In this document: in pieces, positions 53,227 to 64,000 of the stretch
How the letters are laid out: each line of letters opens with the position of its first letter
How positions within the stretch are numbered: position 1 is the stretch's first letter
NCBI GenBank assembly: GCA_016271365.2
Contig: CM057459.1
Location: forward strand, 817,281,001 to 817,345,000
DNA: 64,000 nt
Direction: 5' to 3'
Origin: Neoceratodus forsteri
Lineage: Eukaryota; Chordata; Ceratodontiformes; Ceratodontidae
Notes under the pieces: model-generated
The model's input: only the letters and a program-made list of their open reading frames with translations
The model's database searches: none
Told to the model about the DNA's origin: nothing
Program-made: the position numbers and the translations under genes

Positions 53227-53425
53227 AGCATGCCTGTCCATTGAAGCCTTTAAATCTGCCCTGAAAACTTATTTCTTTGAGTCAGCTTTCCCTACTATTT
53301 AAAATGCTGTTGTTTCATTACTTGCTTTATAAGTTTATGCTGATTGATAACGTTTTTTTATGAAAATTGTATAACACTTTGATCTTTGGGTATAGCGTTT
53401 TATAAATAAAGAATTGCTTGCTTGC

Positions 53426-53904
53426 AAGTTTGGGGAAAAAATTCCATTCCATGTAGGCTGTTGGGGAGAGCAAAAAAAACCATGATAACTATAGCAAAAA
53501 GTTAGATTTTTACACAAAAATGACACACGTGGATCTAAGAATCCGCACAAACTGCCATCACAAAAATTTCCACACATCAAGACTTTGCCGCTTAGACAAA
53601 ATTTCAGCTAATTTCATCAAACTGAGCCAAAGACATTAATGTGCAAAGTCTGTGGTTTAACATTAAATAGGTTACTCAGCCCTAACTATAGAGGCGCTAC
53701 CACACCCCTATAATTATATCAATGTCATATACAGCAAACAAGTAAACTTCATGCATTCAAGCACTTATTTCTAGAGTGCATTGCCCTCCAGTCTGAACCG
53801 AAATGTTTATGAAAAATTCCCTTAAAACCGATTCAAAGTAGATCTAATATGGACTACGCTGTATAGTAGTTTAGTCTGATATTCACAAAATTGGTCCTTT
53901 TTAG
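53426..53904. other. Intergenic, no gene seen
   Basis: AT-rich sequence between two LINEs with no recognisable feature. Confidence 0.4.
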
Positions 53905-55515
53905 CCATCATAGAAACATAGACTTTGATGGCAGATAAGGATCACTTGGCCCACCTAGTCTGCCCATTACCCTACCTATTAGATAAGCGGCAGATCCTAG
54001 TTAACCAACAGCCTACTTCTTCTTACCCCCACCAGAGTTCTCTTATGTCTGTCCCATGCATTCTTGAATTCCCTCACTGTTTTTGACCCCACAAGCTCCT
54101 CAGGAAAGCTGCTCCATGCATCCACCACCCTCTCAGTGCAAAAATACTTCCTCAGATTGCCCCCTTTATCTTCAAATTGTGTCCCTCATTCTTGCACATC
54201 TCTTTATCTGAAATATGCTAGCCTCTTGGGCTTTGTTGATTCTCTTGAAGTACTTGAAAGTTTCTATCATGTCCCTTCTCTCCCTCCTTTCCTCGAGGGT
54301 ATACATGTTAAGCTCCTTTAGTATCTCTTCATGTGGCTTCTTTTGCAGACCCTGCACCATTTTAGTTGTCCTCTCTGAACTGCCTCCATCCTGTCTATTT
54401 CCTTGTGGAGATGGGGTCTCCAGAATTGCATGCAGCACTCCAGATGGGGTCTCACCAACTGTCTGTACAGAGGGATAAAAACTTCTTGTTTTCTACTGGT
54501 GATGCCTCTCCCTATAATCCCAGTATCCCCCCAGCCATCCTTACTGCCTTCTCACATTGCTTGCTTACCTTTAGGTCATCTGATATGACTACCCCAGGTC
54601 CCTTTCCATTTGTGTTGTTGATAATGCCCCCCCAACTGCGTACTCTTCCCGTGGGTTTTTGTTTCCTGGGTGCATTACTTTGCACTTCTTTGCATTGAAT
54701 CTAAGCTGCCATACATTTGACCATTCCTCCAACCTTGCCAAGTCCCTTCTCATCCTTCCCACCCCCCCCCTTGAGTATCAGCTCTGTTGCAGATCTTTGT
54801 ATCATCTGCAAAGTGGCATACTTTTCCATCCAGTCCCTCTGCAGTGTCACTTATAAAGACATTAAAAAGGACCAGACCCAGTACTGAACCATGCTGCACC
54901 CCACTACTAACCCCCCTTTCTTCAGAGTGGACTCTGTTTACTATTACCCTCTGTGTCCTGTTGTCCAGATACTTTTTTACCCAGGCTACCACCTGGGACC
55001 CACTCCCAGGCTGGCTAATTTGTTTATTAATCTTTTTTATGAGACTGTGACAAATGCCTTGCCAAAGTCTAGGTTGGCCATGTCCACAGCCCATCCCTGG
55101 TCTACTACTTTGGTCACCCAATCAAAGAAATCTATTAGATTTGTCTGACATGACCTTCCCGCAGTGAATCCATGCTGCCTTGGGTCCTGTGCCCTACTGG
55201 CCTATAGGTACTCAACAATACTTTCTTTCAGAAGTGATTCCATCATTTTCCCTACCACTGAGGTCAAGCTAATAGGTCTGTAGTTTCCTGCCTCTGCTTT
55301 GATAACACTTTTGTGAAGGGGAATCATGTCTTCCAGTCCTTAGGTACCACACCATCCTCCCATGATTTGTTAAAAATGGTAGATAGTGGTGTCACTAGTT
55401 CTCCCCTTAGTTCTTTTAGAATTCTGGGGTGAATCCCTTCAGGCCCCATTGCTTTATCCACCTATAGTTTTAGGAGTTCTTTCAGAACCCTTTCTTCTGT
55501 GAAAGGACTGTAGCG
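53905..55515 (-). mobile_element. CR1-like LINE, 5'-truncated (copy E)
   Basis: Minus-strand copy of the CR1-like family. Its 3' end at 53,905-53,960 (plus strand ATCATAGAAACATAGACTTT and CTAGTCTGCCCATTA) is the inverse of the copy C tail. It extends further 5' than the others, covering RT motifs 1 to 5 and the C-terminus, with many frame changes. Confidence 0.8.
54064..55500 (-). pseudogene. CR1-like ORF2, broken
   Basis: On the minus strand the segments are, in order: an ILKELRGELVTPLSTIF-like linker, a VVGKMMESLL-like motif (about 55,245), DQGWAVDMANLDFGKAFVTV in one frame (about 55,100-55,050), VVAWVKKYLDNRTQRVIVN, SGVQHGSVLGLVLFNVFISD, the catalytic box HFADDTKI, then LQKKPHEEILKELNMYTLEE and RRERRDMIETFKYFKRINK, followed by the terminal GGQFRGNLRKYFCTERVVDAW-like text in a broken frame. 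Frame changes exist before LQKKP and elsewhere. Confidence 0.75.
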
Positions 55516-57605
55516 TCCCCCAACCCAGTAGCATATTGAGTATGTTCTTAAGTAAAGCAATCCACCTGTGTAGTCAGCTTTATCAGCATTATTTGAGTGC
55601 AAAAATGTTGATTCTGATCACCTAGTTTTTTTGTGTGTTTTGTGTTTTTATATGTAGCTCTAACTTTTCAGTTCTCATATTTTCATGTTTAAGTAAGCAG
55701 GTAGTTTTTCAAGCATTATCAGAGACTCATTAACATAAGAAGTCGTGAAGATGATGCTGTCAGAGCACTATATTGAAGAAGTTAAAGTAGGCAAAACTCA
55801 AGTTAATCATCAGACTTATCATCCTCTTAACTGTTCAATTTGACAATATCTCAGCATTTATAAGATTTCAGCAGATGTTTATTTTACTGATTTGGCAACT
55901 GTTCTTCCAGGTAGTATTACTAGTGTTTCACAGCACAATATACTGTAGGTTGGACTCAGAAGATAGATGAACAATCTTTATACTGCAGTTCAAATAAATA
56001 ACAACATCTAGGTTTTATTACAACTTGCCAATGCATACTAGCAATGTTAGCTCCAATAGATAGATACTTCTTGAAGCATTACCACTGGTAACAAAGGGGT
56101 ATGGGCTCATAAGGATATACTGTAGATGCTGATTTCTCTTCTATATGTTTGTGATTCTTCTCCAGAGTTGGTAACCTTGGTAACCCTTCTGTCAACCATG
56201 TTTGGGGCAGACTTCAGCAGAATCATTGTACTACATTTGCTGGGTTTGATGTGGTGGGGGTGTGGGGACCACTAGGCTACCGTGGTTATGAATGAATATG
56301 ACAGGACCGGTGCTCTCAGAGGGTGCCACAGAACTAATGGGGTCATGAATGAATCTGACAGGATATGTGACTAGGGGTGGTGGACCACTAAGCCAAGAAT
56401 GTTATTCTTGGTTTATTCATGGCGGTGATCAGGGGGTGGGGAGACAGTTTGGCACAGGGATGGGTGACTGCAGTACAATCATCCTGACTTCTGGGGGGTG
56501 GGGGCATCGGCTTAGTACCCAGATAAGATGTGGATTTCAACTGTGCTAAACAGTGCCTTGCTGGGGTCTGTTTACCACTGCCACAAACATTTGAATATAC
56601 CTACTATATATTGTTACACCAATATGCATGAGGGACACTCTCATTTGCATAGTCTCAACAGTATAGGTAGCTCATTGATGCTGCCAGGTTTGGACAGCAC
56701 TCCAGGCACCTCTTAATATGGCCCTGCCCAGAGTGCCAGCGCAATCCCAGGTTAGCACCGGTGCTAAACCCATTCATGCTTGTGCTAACCATTGAATATG
56801 AGGACCTATATGCCTGCTACAGCTCCTTTTAAATTTAACTTTTGTTTAGATGATAAACTTCAGGTTTGGTAACATAGTAAGTTACTAGATAATGCTTTAT
56901 AAACACATGTGTTCACTCAATTATCTGTATCCCTCTTTCTCAGACCACTGTTTAATGACTCATTAGTTCCATGCAGAAAGTCATACAGCACTTACTTTTG
57001 CTACCACCAACGTGAAAGGAGGCAATTTCAATTTAGTTTTAACAATTTTAATTGAAAGGTCTAAACAGTATAATAGATTGACTTCATCTATCAGAACACT
57101 TTTATTGTGGGCCTTAAACTTGTAACTCGGTGGTGAAAAAGGAAAAAAGATAACATAAAATTGTCATATTTCTCTGCCACTTTATTAGTCTTAATGTAGA
57201 ACTGATTTGTTTTTATTGTAACAAACCATTTGCCATTTAGTTAAATAAACATACAATTATATTGTAATATTCTTTGCAAAACCTTCATTAATTCACCAGT
57301 TAGGGTACTTTAACTCCACAAAAGTAGGGAAATGTGTTGTTAGAATTTCCAACACTAACTTCCCACACCACCCCCCAGCAACAGAAAGAAACGTTAGTTT
57401 TTGGTGTCTCTGGAGTCTTGGCAAATCAGTGGTGGGGTCTTCCTTTCGGTTGACAAACATAATGCTCACTCCTTGCTCACTGCCCATAGTCTCCTGTCTG
57501 AAGCACAAGGTACAGCACCAAGCCAGTGTTTCCTAGTTGTACGCTTTTTAAAGGTAGAGAAGTATGTCTCACTACATGTAGCTTTGTTCACGCAGGGCCT
57601 GCAGA
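55516..57605. other. Intergenic; minisatellite units near 56.3 kb
   Basis: No coding similarity. At 56,240-56,480 are two to three diverged GGGGACCACTAGGC units with ATGAATGAATMTGACAGGA linkers. At 56,790-56,806 TTGAATATGAGGACC resembles a Harbinger-type right end, but I found no left partner. Confidence 0.45.
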
Positions 57606-58211
57606 TCTTTTTTTTTTTGTATAAAAACACTTTATTGATTTTCCAACAAAAAGGAATACCAAATTACAGAACCAATGCTAAAGGAACTAACAGTGTTCCT
57701 GCAATAGCCAAAGAGTACATTTACTCATTATATTGTACATAGCCATCTATAAAATATGGTAAAACTTCAATATCACAAAGAAACACAAGATACACATTTA
57801 TATCACAAATCCCCATGTAAGCACAGCAACCTCTTCCTCCCTTTTACCTGAAGAAGAAACACAAAAGCCTATGGAGGTTGCTGACTTCCTGAAATACCAG
57901 TGCAACACTTAACGTTAAGGCTATTAACAACTAAGTATAGTGAGAGTAAACTAATCCATTATGTACTCACCCCCATATAACTTAACCAAGGGTACCAGGT
58001 CTGATTAAATTTAGATAGTGCCTTCCTTCTCCAAAACAGCACATGCTGGTAAGAAACTGTTTTTGACATGGCCTGCAATCACTGTGTATTTGAGGGGAGA
58101 GTGGTGGTCCTCCACTGAAGAAGGAGAAGTATTTTAGCCTCCAACACTGCTGTGTAAAGGATTGCCTTATAGTCAAAGGCTCGCGCATCTAACTATAATG
58201 GGTCACTTAAA
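57606..58211 (-). mobile_element. Tx1/L1-like LINE, 3' end
   Basis: A poly(A) tail (T-run at 57,609-57,620 on the plus strand), the 3' UTR (TTTATTGATTTTCCAACAAA on the plus strand) and the ORF2 end lie on the minus strand. It abuts, head to head, the 5' start of the plus-strand L1-like element at about 58,212. Confidence 0.75.
57968..58211 (-). pseudogene. L1-like ORF2 C-terminus
   Basis: Minus-strand frame from the junction: FGILSDPL, a stop, LDARAFDYKAILYTAVLEAK, then LLLLQWRTTTLPSNTQ, a stop, LQAMSKTVSYQHVLFWRRK, LSKFNQTWYPWLSYMGVST and the natural stop at about 57,968. The pattern DYKxIxxxALxxAKxxxxxQW and the final W-P-W-L match the extreme C-terminus of Tx1/L1 ORF2. The two internal stops replace normal codons. 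Confidence 0.65.
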
Positions 58212-58386
58212 ATCCCAAAACAAGAGAGGCCATGTGATGGCAGCATAGCGTACAACAGCAGACTCACATTGCTCCGCTCCTCTCCCAGCTAAAATCACAG
58301 TTCTCTACCTAACTATCTCATGGTTCTCATTAAAAAGGGGAAAACTGATCTTCTAACAAGCATTGGCAACCACAAGAACTTCGGTG

Positions 58387-59240
58387 ATGGAGACCTACAT
58401 GCATAAGGTGCCACCGAAGCATACTCCCCCACCTTCCCCAGAGAAAGAGCAGGCTGCAAAGAAATCCAGAACGGCAGTTGCTAAAGATACACAGGGCTCC
58501 ACAGTGTTGATGGAGGAGCAATTCATAGAAATTATCAAGCCCCTGCAAAATTCTGTAGCAGATTTCTTGTCAGAGCTGCACAGTATTAAAACTGTGATGG
58601 ATTCTTTAATTCTTAGAGTGGGGGACTCAGAAACCCGTGTTATATCTTTGGAGAAGAAAATGGACAAAGCTGAGCTAGACCGGGTTACTGTCTCCAAGCG
58701 CATTAAAAAACTTGAGGATAAATTAGAGGATTTGGAGGGCAGAATCATATGGAACAATATTGTTATCCTTGGACTCCATGAAAAAGAAGAGGGGTCTGCT
58801 CCAATATGGTTCATTCAGAAATTTTTCGAGACAATTGCCGGTCCATCGCTCTCTGAATAGCACAACGTATGTAGTGGAAAGAGCCCACCGTGTGCTTCGC
58901 CCTCCACCCCCCGCCTTGGTTCACCACACAGACCGATTATATGCAAACTTCTCAATTACCTTGATAAACAACATATTCTGTCTAAAGTGAAGTCCTTGCA
59001 AGAGGTTCGTTGGGATGGTAACAAAATTTGTATAATTCAAAATCTGCTGCAATCAGTCAGGATAAAGAGCCAGGAATTGCATCCCCTCATAGTTAAATTA
59101 ATCGGACTGGGTAAACAATTCAGAATGAAATACCCCACGCTGCTGCAAGTCAAGCTCGATGATAAGTAGCTGTCATTTGAAAGTTTCGATCAGGCTTAAT
59201 CTGAACTTAAAAACTTGCTTCTAGACCTGTATAAATGATT
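58387..59240 (+). pseudogene. L1-like ORF1 (RNA-binding coiled-coil protein)
   Basis: In intact L1 elements ORF1p is a trimeric RNA chaperone. Here the ATG at 58,387 starts METYMHKVPPKHTPPP, a basic KKSRTAVAKD segment, then a coiled coil (about residues 60-115: LQNSVADFLSELHSIKTVMD, LEKKMDKAELDRVTVSKRIK, KLEDKLEDLEGR). The RRM-like entry NIVILGLHEKEEG follows. After a frameshift near 58,840 come TTYVVERAHRVLRPPPP and, in a third frame, NYLDKQHILSKVKSLQ, KICIIQNLLQSVRIKSQEL and KYPTLLQVKLDD. Two frame changes and a stop at 59,169 inactivate it. Confidence 0.75.
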
Positions 59241-60886
59241 TAAGCATGTATTTTCTAAGATGGAGGTGTATAGCCGTTTTAATTCCTGTGAAGTCAGAGC
59301 CTAATTGTGTGCTAACATCAATCACTGGCAGTGAATAGTGCCAGACCTGTAATTCACTTCTATGCAACTTCTGGAATAGCAAGGGATTCGAATGGACAGG
59401 TTTATTTAAACATTTGGTCCCTTTAGTGGTGCCTGAACACGCAGTCATCTGCCCATCTAGCGATGTTAATTGTGGCTTTACTGTGTTTTTTTTGGTTTTT
59501 TTCCCTTTTCTCCTTTTCCTGCTGCTATCCACGCTTCAGTTTGGGACAGATACTGAGATCCCATGTTGAAATACACCGCACTTTACTCAATGGCTTGAAA
59601 GGAAATAGCGACAGTTGTCTCGGGGCACAAATGGAATATGAAGACACTGAGCTGTCGAATGTAATGAATAAATTGCTCATTAGCAGATGGTTTGTTGGGA
59701 GTTTCAGCTTAATAAGCAACAATGTAGAAAATGTTTCATTCACATAGGATTTAAATTCTACTCTTATTTTAAAGTATGTTTTCACCATTTGTCCACTAGA
59801 TGGAGGTGTAATAGCATAGATTGATTGCCTGACTAAGATTAGGTCAGTTAAGAAACTCCCACTGTCAGTGTTGAATATAGGTGTACTGAGAATACATTTA
59901 TCCTAAGTGGCTCAGAGTCTTCTCATCTTTTATTAAAGGATTGCCAGAGTTTGTTAGCAAGACTTTTTATGCTACATATCATATTCGTTTGTAATAGTAC
60001 AAATATAAAAAGGCCATAACAACAATAGTTTATAATGTTATATTTATATAACAAGAGCTCATAGATACTTGAATGGTACTTATTGTGGTTTAATTAAAAA
60101 AATATTGTCCTTGTTCCTATTACTGTTTAGTGTAGCATGTTGGTGTTTGAATAGATGCTCAGACTGTAGATTTTGTATCTTAGATCATTAGAAATGTACA
60201 ATTTCTAGATCAGATTAGAATAATAAACCTAAGCATCTTTTTATTTTTTTTATTTTTGCTGGGTTGCTATAATTGCTTTAAGTTGTAATATTTATGGTCT
60301 AATTGTTAGATGATGACTTAATGTGGGAACCTTTCCATTAAGAATACATACAGTTCTTATTGGTACATTATTAATTACTGCTGTATCGTATTTCATTATA
60401 CATTTCATTTCCTTAAATGGTTGAAGGCTTAATGACTTTATAGTTAATAAGGTCTAAGGTAGAGATTATTTTTCACTAATAGAGTATTGGAATACTCTAA
60501 GACTGCTTGACAAATTTTATTTCTTAGGGAGTATGGTGCATATTATAAAACACTTCAAATGATTGGGCAGGGGCAAGTGGGGAGGGGTCTTTTCTGTTGG
60601 TGCTTAACTGCATAAAGACATCACCTGACAGGAGGAATCTGTCAGTGTGGTTTCTAGAACTGGGGGTTGAAGATTGGCTTTAATTTTCTTTTTCTTTTTT
60701 TTCTGTTTTCTTTTTTTCTTTAGTGTTTTTGGCAATTCTAAAGGGGGAAGGGGGATATGGGAGTATTAATAAATGTAGAGATTAGTAGATTTAAATGGAA
60801 CCGAATATTAGTGGTACAAAGCGAGCTAGTTGCTCTATCAGTAAGAGTCATCTCATTTATATTAAATTTTCCTATCAATGATAGGT
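59241..60886. other. Inter-ORF region of the L1-like element
   Basis: About 1.65 kb without a recognisable domain. L1-type elements usually have a much shorter gap, so an insertion is likely. The motif GATGGAGGTGTA occurs at both 59,260 and 59,800 and may mark part of it. T-rich (60,670-60,722) and GGGGGAAGGGGG (60,741-60,754) tracts lie just before ORF2. Confidence 0.45.
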
Positions 60887-63800
60887 ATGTTTAACTTTGA
60901 TAGCTGGAATGTTAAAGGTGTGCATGACAGATGTAAGTGGCAAGTGGTTTTGAAACATTTATTTTCACTTAAGGCAGACATAGTATGTCTGCAGGAAACT
61001 CAGATGAGAGGATATTTCTGTGCTTTGTAAGCAATGGGTTGGGCAAATATTTGGTGCCAGATTATTTACCAACAAAGGCGGTGTGGCTATATTAATTAAA
61101 AAGAATATTCCCTTTAAATTAGACCAAGAGATTTGGGATAAGAATGGGCAATTTATACTATTTAAGGAGCACTTGGCATCACAGCAAATGTTATTAGGAT
61201 CTATATATGGCCCTAATAAGGATAATCCCCAATTCTTCATATCACTCCTCACTTTGATAAATGCCAATACAGCTACCATCATATTATTAGGAGGAGACTG
61301 GAATATCACACCTCAGTTGTATTTAGACAGATCTGATAATAAGAGAGTTGATTTGTCACCAGCCCAAAGAGCACTTCAAGAATTTATGGAGGGAACAGGC
61401 CTGATAGATGTGTAGAGGGTTTTAAATGCAGACTCCGGACAATTTACCTTCTTTTCTGCTCGGCATTGAACGTGTTCAAGAATTTATTATTTCTTAATTA
61501 GTTCACATAGCCTTCCAAATATTATTGATGCAGGCATTCATACTAGAATAATATCTGACCACTCTCTTGTTTACATTAGTTACTTGTTTGGGTCTGTACC
61601 AAAAAGAGATTTTATCTGGTGTTTCAACAACCAACTCTTACAAGACTCTAATACCTGCAATCATCTTAAATAATTTATTTCCCTTTTTTAAGTAGTAATA
61701 TTGGGTCAGTTACTAAAATAGATTTAGTCTGGGCAGCTCAGAAATGCACTTTTAGAGGTGAGTGTATTAGATTAGCAACAATTAGAAAGAAAAAGTTTAA
61801 TGCTCAAGCTCAGGCTTTACTAGATTCTCTCAAGCTTGTCGAACATAATATTAGTCGCCATTCAACAAAAGATGAGTGGGTTCAACTACACAAATTGCAA
61901 GCTCAGTATAGTGCTTTGATGTCTCAAAAGGCAGAACTTGCTCTTAAGTGGACTAAATTTAAATATTTAGAATCAGGAGAGAGGGCAGGCAAACTCCTGG
62001 CTATGCAGCTTAAACAAATAGAATCCACACGGTATATAGCTGCACTATGAACAACACAGAATGAGTCTATAACTACAGATCCAATTGAAATTGCCTCTGT
62101 TTTCAAACCCTATATGCAATCCAAGCCATAGACAAAGTGTCGCCAGAAGATATCGAAAGGATTCTTGATACTGTTAATTTACCTAAATTGTCACAACCTG
62201 ACTCTGGTCTGCTGGAGCTTTCCATTCAGGAGTGGGAGGTTAAGCAAGCAATTGCAGAACTTATCTCTAATAAATCTCCAGGACCTGATGGTCTCTCAAC
62301 TAATTTATTTAAAGCTTTTAGTGAGGAACTTACACCCCTCTTAACAAAAGTTTTTAACTTTTGGTATACATTTGGTTTCTCCGAAAATAACTGTCTCCAA
62401 GCAATTATTACTTTACTTCCTAAATCAGATAGAGACCTTCTGTGTCCTGAAAATTACCATCCTATCTCACTATTGAACATTGATATTAAAATATTAACCA
62501 AAATTTTAGCAACCCGTATAGGACCTTTTATGGGTAAACTCATTAGCGATGAACAGGTTGGTTTTATGGCTGGCAGATCCTCTAATGATCATTTATGAAG
62601 ATTACTCCATTTAATTGTTCATACCAGAAACTCAGATATTCCAGCTGCTCTCCTGGCATTAGATGCAGAGAAGGCATTTGATTGAGTTTCTTGGGATTTT
62701 CTATATGCCACTTTGACATGGGATGGATTCTCATTAGGGTTTATGAAATGGATTAAACTAATATATTCTTGTCTGACTGATCGAGTCTGGTACAACGGGG
62801 TGTTGTCCAAGTCATTCCCCTTATTTCATGGTACCAGGCAGGGCTGCCCCCTCTCTCCTCTTTTATTCAATATTTATCTAGAGCCATTAATTAGAAGAAT
62901 AGTACTTTCACATAAGGATTGGGGTATTTTAATTGGCAAAAAATGACACCTTATTTCAGCTTATGCTGATGATGTATTATTACATATCGAAAACCCTGCA
63001 GTTAATATCCCAACACTATTACAAGAAATATAACTTTTTTCCAAAGTGACCTTTTACAAACTTAATCTCTCTAAAACCAAAATTTTCCTTTAAATGGGAA
63101 ATGTTTACATGGGGATATAAAAGAATGTGGTCTGAATTGGGTTTCTCACTCTCTAACCTATCTGGGTATTACAATCACTAGGGAAATATCTACAATGTTT
63201 AAAGAAAATTTCACTAAATTACTATGTATTGTAAAAATGGATTTGGCCAGATGGGGAATACTGCCTCTTTCTCTTTGGGCCAGAATTCATACGGTCAAAA
63301 TGAACATATTACCCCGGATTCTTTATCCCTTGAGCATGTTGGAATTTTATTTACCTAAATTATGGTTCTGTAAACTGCAAAGGTTATTGAATCAATTCAT
63401 TTGGAAATGGAAGGGAGTCAGATGAGCCTAGCATAAACTTACAGCCTCAAAAATACATGGTGGTCTCTCCCTACCCTCTTTCTTTAAATATTATGTGGCT
63501 ACTCATATTAGCAAGTTGACATATTGGATCTGCCCAATAAATATAATACACTATGACTCATATTTGCCCCCTTGGATATCTATTGAAGAAACCTTAGAAG
63601 CTCAGAACTCCTGTACCCTTATGGGCCTTGTGTACTCCTCTCCCTATAGAATTCCCAAAGAGTTAAGAAATACTCCTATTGGATGGTCCTTGAAAGCCTT
63701 GCACCAAATTCAGATTTATTTAAACATTGATTGGCATAAATCTTTGGAGCAACCTTTGCTGCACAACCCACACTTGCAAATTCAAAATGTCTCTATTTCT

Positions 63801-64000
63801 TCGACATTTTGGGCTCCTTTGGCTGGGCTTAAATTGTCAGACATTGTTTGTAATGGCAAAGTTTTAACTTACTCACAATTTTACAATAATATTCCAGATG
63901 CCAGAGGGAACATTTTTAAGTTCTGGCAAGTTAAACAAGCTGTGATAGCCTTTATGCAAAAGTTGATGGAAGTTGAACCTACCAAAGCACAATTATCCTC
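60887..64000 (+). pseudogene. L1-like ORF2: endonuclease and reverse transcriptase
   Basis: ORF2p nicks DNA and copies the element's RNA at the nick. From the ATG at 60,887 the endonuclease reads MFNFDSWNVKGVHDRCKW, IVCLQETQM, FTNKGGVAILIKKNIPFKL, GSIYGPNKDNPQFF, LLGGDWNITPQL and IISDHSLVY, with N, E, D-x-N and SDH catalytic motifs present. RT follows: NKSPGPDGLSTNLFKAF (about 62,265), LPKSDRDLLCPENYHPISLL, LISDEQVGFMAGRSSNDHL, LALDAEKAFD, FHGTRQGCPLSPLLFNIYLE and AYADDVLLHI (YADD at 62,962-62,973). The region after RT contains DLARWGILPLSLWARIHTVK. Stops (for example at 61,028, 61,413 and 62,596) and frameshifts show decay, yet all catalytic motifs survive. The C-terminus is outside the window. 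Confidence 0.85.

Larger units (their letters stand above)
50480..53425 (+). mobile_element. L2-clade LINE, ORF2 nearly full length
   Basis: Contains the endonuclease, RT and C-terminal domains in normal order and ends with a short 3' UTR: CTTTGATCTTTGGGTATAGC, TTTTATAAATAAAG and a TGCTTGCTTGC tail (about 53,413-53,425), typical for L2. Several stops and frameshifts break the frame. The 5' limit is uncertain. Confidence 0.8.
58212..64000 (+). mobile_element. Tx1/L1-like LINE, ORF1 and ORF2, runs off the window
   Basis: A long L1-type element with a 5' UTR (58,212-58,386, beginning GAGAGGCCATGTGATGGCAG), ORF1, a 1.6-kb inter-ORF stretch and ORF2 with endonuclease and RT. It continues past the window end. 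Both ORFs have several stops and frameshifts. Confidence 0.85.

Noticed and set aside
1..64000. CRISPR arrays, bacterial operons, phage genes
   Set aside because: All repeats and proteins are of eukaryotic transposon type, and introns with GT/AG signals are present.

Overview
The window is a repeat-dense, non-coding stretch of a vertebrate nuclear genome. I found no host protein-coding gene, rRNA or tRNA gene; almost every protein-like segment comes from a transposable element. The mix is CR1-, L2- and Rex1-like LINEs, a Tx1/L1-like LINE, a DIRS-type tyrosine-recombinase retroelement, PIF/Harbinger and hAT DNA transposons, and many foldback elements and minisatellites. Together with low CpG content and many nested insertions, this suggests a large ectotherm genome such as an amphibian (caecilian, salamander or frog) or lungfish. 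The species is an inference; class Vertebrata is much safer.

Layout: 1-0.7 kb CR1-like 3' end (+); 1.3-1.4 kb hairpin cluster; 2.9-3.5 kb L2-like 3' end (-); 3.5-5.5 kb decayed Harbinger-like remnant with a broken Myb/SANT protein (-); 5.5-7.7 kb DIRS remnant (+); 7.7-9.1 kb rearranged CR1-like copy (+) holding a hAT MITE with a perfect 8-bp target duplication; 9.4-10 kb minisatellite and small MITE; 10.2-12.5 kb Rex1/L2-like LINE (-) interrupted by a foldback-bearing insertion; 12.5-13.6 kb CR1-like copy (+) with a 328-codon open frame; 14.1-16.4 kb composite of tandem foldbacks, an exon-like module, a 107-bp tandem repeat and another foldback.

The centrepiece is 17,724-25,192: a 7.5-kb PIF/Harbinger DNA transposon with matching terminal inverted repeats and a 3-bp target duplication (ATA). 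It carries a two-exon DDE transposase (-) with one nonsense codon, and two divergently transcribed Myb/SANT-like genes that share a promoter region with three ATGCAAAT octamers. A CR1-like LINE with a 12-bp target duplication has landed in one of these genes. In a working Harbinger the transposase and a Myb-like partner act together: the Myb-like protein helps nuclear import and binding to the transposon ends, and the transposase cuts. The second, unlike Myb-type gene is unusual.

After it come a degenerate tandem array with a SINE-like piece (27.7-29.7 kb), a minisatellite (30.4-30.9 kb), a strong foldback (31.2 kb), a second copy of the foldback/exon-like composite (32.1-33.5 kb) and a TIR element with internal minisatellite units (33.8-35.2 kb). 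Next are two nested Rex1/L2-like LINEs (-) with degenerate 2A-like NPGP motifs (36.5-44.6 kb), a minimal 27-bp retroinsertion (45.05 kb), a second TIR/minisatellite element (47.0-48.7 kb), an L2 LINE (+, 50.5-53.4 kb) and a CR1-like copy (-, 53.9-55.5 kb). The window ends with a Tx1/L1-like LINE (+, 58.2 kb onward) placed head to head with the 3' end of a like element (-, 57.6-58.2 kb), which looks like a twin-priming inversion.
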